The notes: generated from the letters alone by a model not told the origin. Positions 36,885-48,829 are shown, counted from the stretch's first letter. The stretch is DNA of 64,000 nt from Rheinheimera faecalis (GCF_021290965.1 NZ_JAJOYT010000001.1:1-64000); one strand, 5' to 3'. Translations and numbers: made by a program.

Positions 36885-37358
36885 TTAATTGGCGCTTTTC
36901 AGGTAAGCCAACACCACATCATGGTGATTGCTGGTTTTGAAGTCATCAAAGACTTTACTGACTGTACCATTTTGCTCAATCAGAAAACTGATTCGATGGA
37001 TACCGTCGTAAATTTTGCCCATAAATTTCTTTTCACCCCAAACACCAAAGGCTTCTGCGGCTTTGTGATCTTCATCACCTAACAAGGTAAAGTTTAACTG
37101 TTCTTTTTGCTCAAACTTCGCCAGACGGGCAGGGGCGTCAATACTGATGCCCACAACCTGTACATTAAAATCAGCCAATTGTGCTTTGCTGTCGCGTAAG
37201 CCACAGGCTTGTACTGTGCAGCCTGGTGTCATGGCTTTAGGGTAAAAATACACCAGTACACGGCTTTTTTTCAGTAACTCACTCAACTGCACAACCTGGC
37301 CTGTCTGATCTGGCAAACTAAAATCCGGTGCTTGTTGTCCTGCTGTTAATCTGTTCAT
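36885..37358 (-). CDS. bcp: Thioredoxin-dependent thiol peroxidase (Bcp/PrxQ)
   Basis: Reduces peroxides and lipid hydroperoxides in the cytoplasm. The 157-residue peroxiredoxin has the peroxidatic Cys47 and resolving Cys52 in MTPGCTVQACGLRD, typical of the atypical 2-Cys PrxQ class. It lies 15 bases after gcvR on the same strand, the conserved gcvR-bcp pair of gammaproteobacteria. Confidence 0.95.
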   Translation of the reverse strand: MNRLTAGQQAPDFSLPDQTGQVVQLSELLKKSRVLVYFYPKAMTPGCTVQACGLRDSKAQLADFNVQVVGISIDAPARLAKFEQKEQLNFTLLGDEDHKAAEAFGVWGEKKFMGKIYDGIHRISFLIEQNGTVSKVFDDFKTSNHHDVVLAYLKSAN

Positions 37359-37373
37359 TGTTTTTCCTTTTAT

Positions 37374-37901
37374 TTATAACTGTGCTTCAAAACGCCCGGT
37401 CAGCTGAAGCTGATCAAGCAAAGCTGAAACCTCCTGCTTAATCAGCTCAAGCTGCGCACCTTGTGGCAGTTGGACCGTCATAGTGCAGTGGTTTAACAGC
37501 TGTTGAGTGTGGGTATCAGTCAGGGTTTCTGTGCGCAAAGCCCCGATATAAATCTGATGATTCGCCAGCAAAGTAGCAATGGCACCCAAGGTGCCTACTT
37601 TATCTTTTCCGGTGTATTCCAACACGTAATGTGCGCTGACCTCTGCAGTATGATTGGCTGATGTACGTTTGGTCATGGTAAGCAGATCAAGTTCATAACC
37701 CAATCCAGGCAACAAATGTTCAATCCGGCTTATGGCCACAGCATCACCGGATAACAACATAATAAAAGTGAACTCATTGCCAAAAATAGCCATGCGGCTA
37801 TCGACTATGTTGCAGTTACAATCCGTAACCAGGCGTGCAAGACGGCTAACGAGCCCTGTTCTGTCTGCACCTATTGCAGTGACGACCAATTGTTGTGGCA
37901 T
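37374..37901 (-). CDS. gcvR: Glycine cleavage system transcriptional repressor GcvR
   Basis: A 175-residue protein with two ACT domains (LVVTAIGADRTGLVSRLARLVTDCNCNI at the N-terminus, VLEYTGKDKVGTLGAIATLLANHQ in the second half) and no DNA-binding domain. In E. coli GcvR binds GcvA and glycine to control gcvTHP. It is divergent from dapA and upstream of bcp, as in E. coli. Confidence 0.93.
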   Translation of the reverse strand: MPQQLVVTAIGADRTGLVSRLARLVTDCNCNIVDSRMAIFGNEFTFIMLLSGDAVAISRIEHLLPGLGYELDLLTMTKRTSANHTAEVSAHYVLEYTGKDKVGTLGAIATLLANHQIYIGALRTETLTDTHTQQLLNHCTMTVQLPQGAQLELIKQEVSALLDQLQLTGRFEAQL

Positions 37902-38043
37902 GCTAAGTTGATGTCTCTGAATGAAAAACGGCTGCGAAGTTTAGCATATTTCGCGTAAATTTCACCTGTGTGACAGTCCCTTGCTTGTGTTTGTTGTCGT
38001 GCGTCATTACCATAGGCAGCCTGAAAATTTTGGAGCCTTGAGC

Positions 38044-38925
38044 ATGTTTAGCGGAAGTATTGTTGCTTTAATCACCCCTATGGATACTGATGGTGCTGTG
38101 GATTATGGCAGCCTGAAGCGATTGGTGGATTTTCATTTAAGCAACCAGACCGACGCTTTGGTGATTATGGGGACTACAGGCGAGTCCGTGACTTTAAGTT
38201 TTGCCGAACAACGTCAGGTCCTCGAAGCGGTTCTGGCTCAGGTTGATGGCCGTATTCCGGTGATCGCAGGCAATGGTTCAAATTCAACTGCAGACGCGGT
38301 AGAAAAAACCAAAACCTTATCCGCCTTGCCTATTGCAGGTTTTTTAACTGTGACTCCTTATTACAATAAACCTATGCAAAAAGGCATGATAGCTCACTAT
38401 CAGGCTGTTGCTGCGGCGACAGATAAACCCGTTATTTTATATAACGTGCCAGGGCGCACCGGTGTGGATTTGTTGCCTGAAACTGTGGCTGAACTGGCAA
38501 AAATATCGAATATCGTTGGTATTAAAGAAGCGACAGGTTCAATGGCGCGTTTGGCTCAATTGCAGGCTTTATGTCCGGCAGATTTTTTATTATTCAGCGG
38601 CGACGATGCCACTTGCTGCGAATTTATGTTAAAAGGTGGCCACGGCGTCATCTCGGTGACTACTAACGTTGCGCCTGCTTTGATGTCACAAATGTCAAAA
38701 GCAGCATTAGAAAAAAATACAGAATTGGCACAACAGCTTGATCAGAAGTTACAAGGTTTACATCATCAGCTGTTTATCGAAGCCAATCCTATTCCGAGTA
38801 AATGGGCACTGCTGAAGATGGGGTTAATTGCTGATGATATGGCAAGATTACCTTTGACCCGGTTGGAACCAATTCATCAAAGCGTAATCGAACAAGCGCT
38901 GAAACAAGCCCAGATTAATGTGTAG
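38044..38925 (+). CDS. dapA: 4-hydroxy-tetrahydrodipicolinate synthase
   Basis: Condenses pyruvate with aspartate semialdehyde in lysine and diaminopimelate synthesis. The 293-residue TIM barrel has the Schiff-base Lys161 (GIKEATG) and Tyr133 (YNVPGRTG), numbered exactly as in E. coli DapA. GTTGESVTL is near the N-terminus. The ATG at 38044 (MFSGSIVALITPMD) has GGAG upstream. The frame is open to 37981, but that part is unconserved. bamC starts 10 bases later, the usual dapA-bamC operon. Confidence 0.97.
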   Translation: MFSGSIVALITPMDTDGAVDYGSLKRLVDFHLSNQTDALVIMGTTGESVTLSFAEQRQVLEAVLAQVDGRIPVIAGNGSNSTADAVEKTKTLSALPIAGFLTVTPYYNKPMQKGMIAHYQAVAAATDKPVILYNVPGRTGVDLLPETVAELAKISNIVGIKEATGSMARLAQLQALCPADFLLFSGDDATCCEFMLKGGHGVISVTTNVAPALMSQMSKAALEKNTELAQQLDQKLQGLHHQLFIEANPIPSKWALLKMGLIADDMARLPLTRLEPIHQSVIEQALKQAQINV

Positions 38926-38935
38926 GAGTTTTATA

Positions 38936-40000
38936 GTGCAGTATTGGATCCCGGCAAGCTTAATTGCCTCATTGTTTATTTCTGGTTGCTCTTTGTTCCC
39001 TGAAGACGTTGTTGAGCAAAGCCCGGTGGAGACTAAGCCTTTGGCTGAGTTGAAGGTACCTGCCGGATTAGTGGCTGCAAAAAAACCAGCACAGTTTGAT
39101 ATTCCACCAGCTCCAAATGCGCCAGTGACTGAAGTTGAACTGAAATCCCCTATGCAGGTATTGGCGCTGGCTACCAATAGCAGGGTGGAAGAAGAAGAAA
39201 CAGAAGCACGGATTTGGTTTGAGCGTTCTGAGTTTACAGGGGAGTTATTGCCTTACCTGAAAACTAACGTGCTGGATTTCGGCAAAGAAAAACAAATCGA
39301 AATCACCCAAAAAGATCAGCAAGGCCTGGTATTTGAAACGGGTTGGGTGAGCCGTTTTGAAGAGGAAGGTTTCTGGCTGTGGAAAGATATGGTAGAGAAA
39401 GAACAGAGCCGTTTTCTGGTCGTTTTTGAACCTAAAACCCACGGTCGTACTGTAGGTCTTCGAGTGCAGTTGCTGGAGCATCGTTATATAGACAAGGATA
39501 CAAAATTATCCGCCATAGCGCAAAGACGCGAGGAAGTGTACTTCCTGAACCGTCTGGTCGATAAAGTCGCGACTGTAGAGTTGGCTCAGATCAAGCAGAA
39601 GAAAGCACAATCACGGCAGATCACTCTGACAACTGGTTTTGATGCAGAGGGTAATGCGGCCATGATCACCGGACAGCCTATCGACGCAGCCTGGCCACAG
39701 TTAGAGTTGTTGTTCGAACAAAATGGTTTTGTCGTAAATGACTTAGACCGAACAAAATATACCTTTTTCCTGACGTATCAGGAACCTGAAGCTGGATTCT
39801 GGGATTCGTTATGGGGCGGTGAGGAAACTATTCAGGTGCCTTTGACTCCTGGCGATTATCAGTTAGTACTGACAAAATCAGAAGTAGGTACCAATCTGAG
39901 CTGGCGTGACAGTGCTGGGAAAATCTTATCTGCAGAACAGATCAGTGCACTGCATCAGACCTTGGTGCAAATTATTAAAAGAGACAGTATAGAACTGTAA
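38936..40000 (+). CDS. bamC: Outer membrane assembly lipoprotein BamC
   Basis: An accessory lipoprotein of the BAM outer-membrane protein assembly complex. Starting at GTG 38936 (TAGGAG seven bases upstream), the 354-residue product has a lipobox ending FISGC (Cys18). An unstructured Pro-rich segment of about 70 residues (the part that contacts BamD in E. coli) precedes two helix-grip domains (about 100-210 and 240-350). An ATG six codons earlier overlaps dapA and has no ribosome binding site. It is operonic with dapA. Confidence 0.9.
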   Translation: MQYWIPASLIASLFISGCSLFPEDVVEQSPVETKPLAELKVPAGLVAAKKPAQFDIPPAPNAPVTEVELKSPMQVLALATNSRVEEEETEARIWFERSEFTGELLPYLKTNVLDFGKEKQIEITQKDQQGLVFETGWVSRFEEEGFWLWKDMVEKEQSRFLVVFEPKTHGRTVGLRVQLLEHRYIDKDTKLSAIAQRREEVYFLNRLVDKVATVELAQIKQKKAQSRQITLTTGFDAEGNAAMITGQPIDAAWPQLELLFEQNGFVVNDLDRTKYTFFLTYQEPEAGFWDSLWGGEETIQVPLTPGDYQLVLTKSEVGTNLSWRDSAGKILSAEQISALHQTLVQIIKRDSIEL

Positions 40001-40072
40001 ATCAGTATGACAGGACAAGCGGGAGCTTATTGAGCTTTCGCTTGGTTTTCCGAACAGCTGCTCGAGCTAGTT

Positions 40073-40099
40073 AAAAAACCACCTGCGGGTGGTTTTTTT
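40073..40099 (+). terminator. Intrinsic terminator of dapA-bamC
   Basis: The stem CCACC / GGTGG has flanking A6 and T7, 73 bases after the bamC stop codon. Confidence 0.85.
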
Positions 40100-40235
40100 A
40101 TGTGATGACATTCAGCTGTCTGCTTTATTGCATGGGTTTGAAGCCACTGAATTGTCTTAGCCGATGCAGGAAAGATAAAATAACGCTATGATTAGGCTCA
40201 CTTTAATGGCAATGCAGTAACGAAGAGGATCGCTG

Positions 40236-40871
40236 ATGCTGGATGTGCAGGATTATTTGAAAATTTTTATCGGCATCATCGCTATCCTCAATCCCCTGGG
40301 TGCATTGCCTATGTATTTATCCTTGACTGCAGATCACAGCGAGCAGGATAAAAAACAGGTTGCGACTACAGCGGCCAAAGCGGCTACCGTAATTTTATTG
40401 GTGACCCTGTTTTTTGGCGAATTTATCCTTGGCTTTTTTGGTATTTCGGTAAATTCATTCCGGGTTGGTGGTGGTATTTTAATTCTGCTGATGGCGATTT
40501 CGATGTTAAACGCTCAAACCAGCGGTGCAAAAAGTACCGAAGCGGAGCGGTTAGAGGCAGCGCAAAAATCTTCTATTGCGGTGGTGCCTCTTGCTATGCC
40601 GATGCTGGCAGGCCCCGGAGCCATTAGTTCGATTATTTTATATGCCAACAGAGCTGAAGGTTGGCAACATTATTTAATTATTTCGGCAGAAATTTTACTT
40701 GTTGGCATTCTTCTGGCGATCCTGATGCGCTTATCAGGTAAAATAGCCAACAGATTAGGACAAACCGGCATGAATATTATCACTCGTGTGATGGGACTTA
40801 TTCTGGCGGCTATCTCTATTGAGTTTATCAGTCTTGGCTTAAAGGGGATTTTCCCTGTGTTGGCGGGTTAA
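40236..40871 (+). CDS. MarC-family inner-membrane protein
   Basis: A 211-residue membrane protein with six TM segments. It has the family hallmarks IIAILNPLGALPMYLSL near the N-terminus, RVGGGILILLMAISML near 80, VVPLAMPMLAGPGAISSIIL near 118-137 and the ending TRVMGLILAAISIEF. MarC/YhgN proteins have no firmly established transport substrate, and the old antibiotic-resistance link of MarC was not upheld. AGAGGA lies just before the ATG. Confidence 0.92.
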   Translation: MLDVQDYLKIFIGIIAILNPLGALPMYLSLTADHSEQDKKQVATTAAKAATVILLVTLFFGEFILGFFGISVNSFRVGGGILILLMAISMLNAQTSGAKSTEAERLEAAQKSSIAVVPLAMPMLAGPGAISSIILYANRAEGWQHYLIISAEILLVGILLAILMRLSGKIANRLGQTGMNIITRVMGLILAAISIEFISLGLKGIFPVLAG

Positions 40872-40897
40872 GGTTTTTAGCAGGTTAAGGGCAAAAT

Positions 40898-42036
40898 ATG
40901 CGATTACTTATTACGGCTCTGTGTTTTATGTTGTGCCTCAGCAACGCACAAGCAAAACAACTGACTGACTTGTATCAGGCTGTTGTGCCTGCGGGTCAAA
41001 GCCAAAGTGCCTGGCAACAACAGGCGCTGGCTCAGGTATTGGTCAAAGTGACAGTCAACCCTGCAGTCATTGAACAGGGCGCTATCAAAGCTGAACTGAA
41101 AAATGCCGGCAACTACATCAAAACCTTTGCTGCTGTCAGTTCAGAACAAGGACCAGCGTTGAAAGTAGGACTGGATGAGCAAAAAGTGCAACAGTTGTTA
41201 AGCCAGCATCAGATCGCGATTTGGGGCGCCAGACGACCTGCGATAGTAGTGTGGCCTGTTGAACAAACTCCTGACAGTCGGGTCTTTATGCAGGGTGCAG
41301 CACATCCTGTATTGACTCAGTTGCAACAACAAGCGAAGGCTATTGGCTTGCCTCTTGAGCTGCCAACAGCCAGCGACACTTATGTGCCAACTTTGTCCCA
41401 GGACGAGGTATGGGCCGGGAACTGGTTGCTGATTGAACAAGCCAGTTTGCCATTTAATGCCGATCAGACCTTAATTTTACTCTTTGACCAGCCTACAGCT
41501 GGTCAATACCGATTAACCTGGCAGGGTTATGAGCAAGACCAGCTTGTCAGCAATGAGTTATTAGCAAGCTCACAACAAGAGTTGGCTTCTGCATTTTTAA
41601 GCAGTTTAACGGCGCAACTGGCCAGTAAATTTGCCGTTCAACTCGGTAGCCAACAGGGCCAGATCGAGCTTGAGCTGGATATCGAAGGCTTAACTAATTT
41701 TGTTGATCAAGTCAAAGTACAACAAATGCTCAGCGCCATGTTGTCGGTGAAACAAGTGACAGTGCAGGAGCGCAAAGCGGATTTACTGAAATTTAAAGTA
41801 CAACTGGCGGCAGACCGCAGTGCTTTTATTAACTCCTTGTCGTTAGAGCGTCGTTTGCAATCGCTTCAAACACAAACTGAGCAAGCTGTTCCAGTCGAAC
41901 CTATGGAAAGCGCTGACGGCGCTGCGGAGACGGATGAGCTTTTTGCTGAAATGGCTGCCGAAATGGCGACAGAGCCAGCTGCTGCAGCACCAGATGTTAT
42001 GCCTTCCGTGCTGCGTTACAGGTATATCCCGAACTA

Positions 42037-42037
<1 letters not shown>
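40898..42037 (+). CDS. DUF2066 periplasmic protein
   Basis: A 379-residue protein with a signal peptide (cleavage near AQA, residue 19). The DUF2066 region starts with LYQAVVPAGQSQSAWQQQALAQVLVKVT and continues to about residue 200 (IAIWGARRPAIVVWPVEQ). The C-terminal part is less conserved and ends in an acidic, Ala/Glu-rich stretch. The function is unknown. DUF2066 genes commonly precede hda, as here, with the stop and next start overlapping by one base (TAATG). Confidence 0.87.
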
Positions 42038-43897
<1,860 letters not shown>

Positions 43898-43910
43898 GCG
43901 GGAGCAGATA

Positions 43911-46298
43911 ATGAAATTCAGTGAATCCTGGTTACGTGAGTGGGTCAACCCGCAGTTATCGACCAATGAGTTAGCAGAACAAATTTCGATGGCCGGTCTG
44001 GAAGTCGACGGTGTCGAGCCGGTTGCCGGTGAGTTTAGCGGTGTTGTAGTGGGCCATGTGGTTGAATGTGGTCGTCATCCGGAAGCCGACAAATTACAAG
44101 TCACCAAAGTGGATATTGGCACTGGTGAACTATTAGATATCGTTTGTGGTGCAGCCAACTGCCGTCAGGGCTTAAAAGTTGTGGTTGCAACAGTAGGCGC
44201 TGTATTGCCTGGCGATTTTAAAATTAAAGCCGCTAAGTTACGTGGTCAGCCATCCAACGGTATGTTGTGTTCTTTATCTGAGCTTGGCATGGCCGAAAGT
44301 TCAGAAGGCATTATTGAACTGCCTGCTGATGCGCCGCTGGGTCAGAACATTCGCCAGTACCTGACGTTAGACGACAATGCCATTGAAGTGGATTTAACGC
44401 CAAACCGTGCGGATTGTTTAGGCTTAAAAGGTTTAGCCCGTGAAGTAGGTGTACTGAATAACTTAGACGTAAAACAACCTGACATTGCCGCTGTTGCTGC
44501 AAGCATCAGTGACGTCAAAGGTATTCAGTTATCTGCGCCACAAGCTTGTCCACGTTATTTAGGTCGTATGATTCGCAACATCAACACAGCCGCTGTGACG
44601 CCTTTATGGATGGTGGAAAAATTACGCCGTTCTGGTATCCGTTCTATTGATGCTGTGGTGGACGTGACCAACTTCGTATTGCTGGAGCTGGGTCATCCTA
44701 TGCACGCTTTTGATTTAGCAAAAATCGAAGGTGATATCGATGTGCGTATGGCCAAAGAGGGTGAAAAGCTTACTCTGCTGGATAGCAACGAAGTGACCTT
44801 AAAAGCCAATACGCTGGTGATAGCTGACAGCCAAAAAGCCTTAGCAATGGCCGGTATCTTTGGTGGTTTGCACAGTGGTGTGACGAAAGACAGCAACCAC
44901 ATTTTCCTTGAGAGTGCATTTTTCTCTCCGGTTGAAATGGCTGGTATTGCCCGTCAATACGGCTTACATACCGATGCATCACACCGCTATGAGCGTGGTG
45001 TTGACCCAGAGTTGCAACGCACAGCGATGGAAAGAGCAACAGCATTGCTGCTCGCTATTGTCGGTGGTGAAGCTGGCCCTGTGGTTGAAGCTGTCTCAGT
45101 GACTCATTTACCTAAAGCAGCTCAAATTGCGTTAACCCGCACTAAGCTGGATCGTATTTTAGGCATTTCTATTGCGACAGAGACAGTCACTGAAATTTTC
45201 CAGCGTTTAGGTATGCAGGTTCAGACATCAGCTGACGAGTGGCAGGTGACAGTACCAAGCTACCGTTTTGATATCTCTATTCCTGAGGATTTAATCGAAG
45301 AAGTAGCCCGGGTCTATGGTTACAACAATATTCCTAATGTAGCACCACAAGCTGCGCTTGCGATGAGCAAACATCAGGAAAGCCGTATTTCCGTTCACAG
45401 CTTACGTGATTTGTTGGTGGCCCGTGGTTATCAGGAAGCTATTACTTATAGTTTTGTTGATCCTAAAGTGCAGGAAACCTTGTTCCCGGGTCAGGCTGCT
45501 CTGGTGTTGCCAAACCCAATTTCTGTGGATATGTCGGCGATGCGGTTAAACCTGTGGCCAGGTTTATTGCAGGCTGTGCAATACAATCAGAATCGTCAGC
45601 AAAGCCGCATTCGTTTATTCGAATATGGCCTGAAATTTATCCCTGATGCAGACGCTGAAGGTGGTGTACGTCAGGTGCCGGTGTTAGGTGGTGTTATTGT
45701 TGGCAGTTATGGCAATGAGCACTGGACTATCGCAGAGCGGGCCGTTGATTTTTATGATGTTAAAGGCGATGTGGAAGCGCTGTTAAGCTGCACTTCAGCT
45801 ACAGAGTGTTTTACTTTCGCTACAGGTCAACACAGCGCCTTACATCCGGGTCAAACTGCCCAGTTAAACCGGGATGGCAAAGCTGTAGGTGTGCTTGGCG
45901 CCTTGCATCCGGAAGCGGAACGTAAATTGGGTATTAAAGGCAAAGCCTTTTTATTTGAAGTAGAGCTGGAAGCATTTGGTGATAAACACATTGTTTTAGC
46001 TCAGGAAACTTCAAAATACCCTGCAAACCGTCGCGATTTAGCTATTGTTGTGAAATCTGATGTGCGTTTTTCAGATATCCTTGCTACTATTAGAAAAGTT
46101 GGCGGAAATCAATTAGTTGACCTAAAATTGTTTGACGTCTACACAGGGCAGGGTGTTGCTGAAGGCTATAAGTCATTAGCGATAGCTTTAACCTTGCAGG
46201 ACAAGGCGCGGACGCTTGAAGATAAAGATATCCAACAGGTTATCTCTTCTGTGGTCGAGGTGCTGAGCAAAGAGTTCAACGCAACGTTGAGGGATTAA
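43911..46298 (+). CDS. pheT: Phenylalanyl-tRNA synthetase beta subunit
   Basis: A 795-residue beta subunit, the same length as in E. coli. It carries the N-terminal tRNA-binding (EMAP/OB) domain ([18 protein letters not shown]), the B3/B4 editing domain, the B5 domain, the inactive class II-like core and the C-terminal anticodon-binding FDX-ACB domain ([14 protein letters not shown]). GGGAG precedes its ATG. It lies 13 bases after pheS and two bases before ihfA, the standard operon. Confidence 0.98.
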   Translation: MKFSESWLREWVNPQLSTNELAEQISMAGLEVDGVEPVAGEFSGVVVGHVVECGRHPEADKLQVTKVDIGTGELLDIVCGAANCRQGLKVVVATVGAVLPGDFKIKAAKLRGQPSNGMLCSLSELGMAESSEGIIELPADAPLGQNIRQYLTLDDNAIEVDLTPNRADCLGLKGLAREVGVLNNLDVKQPDIAAVAASISDVKGIQLSAPQACPRYLGRMIRNINTAAVTPLWMVEKLRRSGIRSIDAVVDVTNFVLLELGHPMHAFDLAKIEGDIDVRMAKEGEKLTLLDSNEVTLKANTLVIADSQKALAMAGIFGGLHSGVTKDSNHIFLESAFFSPVEMAGIARQYGLHTDASHRYERGVDPELQRTAMERATALLLAIVGGEAGPVVEAVSVTHLPKAAQIALTRTKLDRILGISIATETVTEIFQRLGMQVQTSADEWQVTVPSYRFDISIPEDLIEEVARVYGYNNIPNVAPQAALAMSKHQESRISVHSLRDLLVARGYQEAITYSFVDPKVQETLFPGQAALVLPNPISVDMSAMRLNLWPGLLQAVQYNQNRQQSRIRLFEYGLKFIPDADAEGGVRQVPVLGGVIVGSYGNEHWTIAERAVDFYDVKGDVEALLSCTSATECFTFATGQHSALHPGQTAQLNRDGKAVGVLGALHPEAERKLGIKGKAFLFEVELEAFGDKHIVLAQETSKYPANRRDLAIVVKSDVRFSDILATIRKVGGNQLVDLKLFDVYTGQGVAEGYKSLAIALTLQDKARTLEDKDIQQVISSVVEVLSKEFNATLRD

Positions 46299-46300
46299 GA

Positions 46301-46597
46301 ATGGCGCTTACCAAAGCCGATTTAGCAGAACGTTTATTTACCAAGTTTGGCATCAGCAAGCGCGATGCAAAATTAATTGTCGAATCTTTTTTTGAAGAGA
46401 TCCGCATTGCTTTGGAAGCAGGCGACCAGGTAAAACTGTCAGGTTTTGGTAACTTCGACCTGCGGGTAAAAAACCAAAGACCAGGCCGTAACCCAAAAAC
46501 AGGTGAAGATATACCTATCTCTGCCCGTTGTGTGGTGACTTTCAGGCCAGGTCAAAAGTTGAAAAGCAGAGTGGAAGTAGGCACCGCCAAGAAATAA
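46301..46597 (+). CDS. ihfA: Integration host factor alpha subunit
   Basis: A DNA-bending nucleoid protein that forms a heterodimer with IhfB. The 98 residues show the HU/IHF fold: [22 protein letters not shown], and the arm [14 protein letters not shown] with the intercalating Pro. It sits at the end of the pheST operon, as in other gammaproteobacteria, with a terminator directly after. Confidence 0.97.
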   Translation: MALTKADLAERLFTKFGISKRDAKLIVESFFEEIRIALEAGDQVKLSGFGNFDLRVKNQRPGRNPKTGEDIPISARCVVTFRPGQKLKSRVEVGTAKK

Positions 46598-46619
46598 TTT
46601 CTTGTTGTTCTGTGTATAG

Positions 46620-46651
46620 AAAGGAGTGTTCCGTCAGGACACTCCTTTTTT
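46620..46651 (+). terminator. Intrinsic terminator of pheST-ihfA
   Basis: GGAGTGTTCC / GGACACTCC (one bulged T) is followed by a long T-rich tract, 22 bases after the ihfA stop codon. Confidence 0.85.
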
Positions 46652-46745
46652 ATTTTTTTGAGCCAAGGCTACTGTGGCTGAGTTTTCTTTTTGACCTGCA
46701 CAGAATAAGTTACATAAATTCACAAGTTTTAATTAAATCAATGAA

Positions 46746-46774
46746 TTGTAAAATATATATAATAAAAATATAAC
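46746..46774 (+). promoter_or_regulatory. Candidate promoter in AT-rich tract upstream of the subtilase gene
   Basis: TTGTAA (46746-46751), 17 bases and TATAAC (46769-46774) lie in a strikingly AT-rich stretch (about 46695-46790). The low complexity makes chance matches likely. Confidence 0.4.
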
Positions 46775-46869
46775 ATTAATATAAAGACTAATTGGTATGC
46801 CTTGCTAAGTTTGGAGCCGCAGGATGCAACTTCACATCATGGACTTCAAAACTCTTACAAGGTACACAT

Positions 46870-48459
46870 ATGAAAAATAGAAACAAAGTACTGTTACTGG
46901 GAACTGCTGGTTGTTTTGCTTTATCCTTGACGTCGGTGGCTGTCGCCGCTGCTGTGGATACAGGACCAGAGTTTGTTACTGCTGCAGATGTAGCTGCAAT
47001 TGATCCAAGTGATGACAGTACCACCCGTTATATCGTCAAATATAAAGATGGCACCACCAGCACTTTACAAAGTGGCGCTCAGGCTGTTTCTGCATTTTCT
47101 GAACAAAGAGCAGAAACCTTAGCGCGCAAATACAAAGGGAAAGTTGTCAAACATTTAAGCTCGGTCAAGTCCAGCGTGCTGGAGCTGAATCCACGTCAGT
47201 TAAAAGCTATGGTTTCGGACCCTGAAGTGCAGTACATCGAAGTGGATCAAAAGCGTTATTTGTTTGACGTGATCACGCCGATGGCACAAAGCACTCCTTA
47301 CGGTATTCCTATGGTTCAGGCCAATTTGGTCAGTGATAACAATGCGGCTAACACTCCGGTTTGTGTTATTGACACGGGTTATCGTTTAAATCATGTCGAT
47401 TTACCGAGTTCAGGCGTGACAGGTTTTGCTTTCTCTGGTCATGGCAGTTGGTCCACTGATGGTAACGGTCACGGTACCCATGTAGCGGGCACTATGGTGG
47501 CGCTGAATAACAATGATGGTGTGGTGGGAGTGTTACCTTCAGGCCAGGCTGGTGTTCATATCGTCAAAATATTTAACGACTCTGGCAACTGGACTTTTGC
47601 TTCTGATTTGATTGATGGTATTCAGTCTTGTCAGGATGCAGGCGCCAAAGTAGTCAATATGAGTTTAGGCGGCAGCAGTTCCAGCCAGACTGAACAAACG
47701 GCGATGACCAATTTTTACAACAGCGGTATGCTGTTGATTGCAGCTGCAGGTAATGCCGGTAATACCAGTTTGTCCTATCCTGCCTCTTACAATGCAGTAG
47801 TTTCAGTAGCTGCTGTGGATTCTAACCGCAATCTGGCTAGTTTCTCTCAGCGTAATGCTCAGGTGGAATTAGCAGGTCCAGGTGTTGCAGTGAATTCCAC
47901 TTGGAACAATGGTGGTTACAACAGTATTAGCGGTACCTCTATGGCGTCACCTCATGTCGCTGGTGTGGCCGCTTTAGTCTGGAGCAATCATCCACAATGT
48001 ACGGCGCCACAAATCCGCAGTGCGTTACAAGCAACAGCGCAGGACAGGGGCACTGCAGGGCGGGATAACTCTTTTGGTTTTGGTATAGTTCAGGCCAAAG
48101 CTGCTGTGGATTATCTGACCGCGAATGGCTGTAGCGGCGGTGGTGGCGGTAATCCTCCGCCAACAGGGGGCGAAACCTTCCCTAACCTGAGTGCCAGTAC
48201 TGGTACCTGGTTACGAGGCTCTTACGTGATCCCATCAGGTGTCAGCACCTTAACCTTTACCATCTCAGGCGGCACTGGTGATGCGGACTTGTATGTGCGT
48301 TTCAACAGTCAGCCGACCGAAAGCCAATACAATTGCCGTCCATACTTAAATGGCAATGCTGAGCAGTGCACCATCAACAATCCACAAGCCGGAACCTGGC
48401 ATGTGGGCGTGAAGGCATATACGACTTTTAGTGGTGTGACTATGAGTTACTCTTACTAA
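46870..48459 (+). CDS. Secreted subtilisin-like serine protease (S8) with PPC domain
   Basis: A 529-residue secreted protease. The signal peptide ends near AVAAA (about residue 29). An I9 propeptide/inhibitor domain (RYIVKYKDG ... VQYIEVDQ) occupies about 45-135. The S8 catalytic domain has Asp168 (VIDTG), His201 (GHGTHVAG) and Ser357 (GTSMASPH). A Gly/Pro linker near 425 leads to a C-terminal PPC domain (about 435-529). The architecture is that of marine Alteromonas-type exported proteases, with the PPC domain probably removed or used in substrate binding. The ATG at 46870 has AAGG upstream. The frame is open 26 codons earlier without a signal-like start. Confidence 0.95.
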   Translation: MKNRNKVLLLGTAGCFALSLTSVAVAAAVDTGPEFVTAADVAAIDPSDDSTTRYIVKYKDGTTSTLQSGAQAVSAFSEQRAETLARKYKGKVVKHLSSVKSSVLELNPRQLKAMVSDPEVQYIEVDQKRYLFDVITPMAQSTPYGIPMVQANLVSDNNAANTPVCVIDTGYRLNHVDLPSSGVTGFAFSGHGSWSTDGNGHGTHVAGTMVALNNNDGVVGVLPSGQAGVHIVKIFNDSGNWTFASDLIDGIQSCQDAGAKVVNMSLGGSSSSQTEQTAMTNFYNSGMLLIAAAGNAGNTSLSYPASYNAVVSVAAVDSNRNLASFSQRNAQVELAGPGVAVNSTWNNGGYNSISGTSMASPHVAGVAALVWSNHPQCTAPQIRSALQATAQDRGTAGRDNSFGFGIVQAKAAVDYLTANGCSGGGGGNPPPTGGETFPNLSASTGTWLRGSYVIPSGVSTLTFTISGGTGDADLYVRFNSQPTESQYNCRPYLNGNAEQCTINNPQAGTWHVGVKAYTTFSGVTMSYSY

Positions 48460-48480
48460 TAAAACAAGTTTATCCTGATA

Positions 48481-48510
48481 AAAAAGCTGCGCCGTAAGGC
48501 GCAGCTTTTT
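48481..48510 (+). terminator. Intrinsic terminator of the protease gene
   Basis: A perfect 13-bp stem, AAAAAGCTGCGCC / GGCGCAGCTTTTT, has a 4-base loop and lies 21 bases after the stop codon. Confidence 0.92.
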
Positions 48511-48750
48511 ACATTTTGCTGTCCTGCAAAATGCCTGTTCAGGCCATCGTCGCTGCGCTCCAATGTTAACAATCGCTCCCGGCGATTGTTTTACATTTTG
48601 CTGTCCTGCAAAATGCCTGTTCAGGCCATCGTCGCTGCGCTCCAATGTTAACAATCGCTCCCGGCGATTGTTTTACATTTTGCTGTCCTGCAAAATGCCT
48701 GTAGGCCATCGTCGCTGCGCCCCAATGTTAACAATCGCTCCCGGCGATTG
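48507..48750. repeat. Three tandem copies of an 82-bp hairpin-rich unit
   Basis: Units lie at 48507-48588, 48589-48670 and 48671-48750. The first two are identical and the third has two bases deleted and one substitution. Each unit holds two hairpins: CATTTTGC ... GCAAAATG and AACAATCGC ... GCGATTGTT. The array begins at the protease terminator's T-run and fills more than half of the 410-base gap before 48870. Frames open through it are not credible genes. Confidence 0.95.
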
Positions 48751-48799
48751 TTTTGTGCAAAAGTAGCTGTATCTGATGATCAAAAATTTTCTCTTGCAG

Positions 48800-48829
48800 T
48801 GATCCAATGAACCTGCTGATCTGTAAACA
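48800..48829 (+). promoter_or_regulatory. Candidate ECF-type (RpoE/ChrR-like) promoter ahead of the photolyase operon
   Basis: TGATCCA (48800-48806) and TAAACA (48824-48829) lie about 40-70 bases upstream of the first gene. TGATCC is, as I recall, the -35 element of singlet-oxygen-responsive ECF promoters in Rhodobacter and relatives. The -10 match is partial and the assignment rests mainly on the gene content downstream. Confidence 0.35.

Noticed and set aside
40001-40072. Hairpin-like sequence between bamC and its terminator, considered as a tRNA or small RNA
   Set aside because: It does not fold into a cloverleaf and has no T-loop consensus. It is probably just the 3' UTR.
48346-48766. 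Open frames on both strands through the tandem 82-bp repeats
   Set aside because: Their sequence simply repeats with the array, has no ribosome binding site and matches no protein type.
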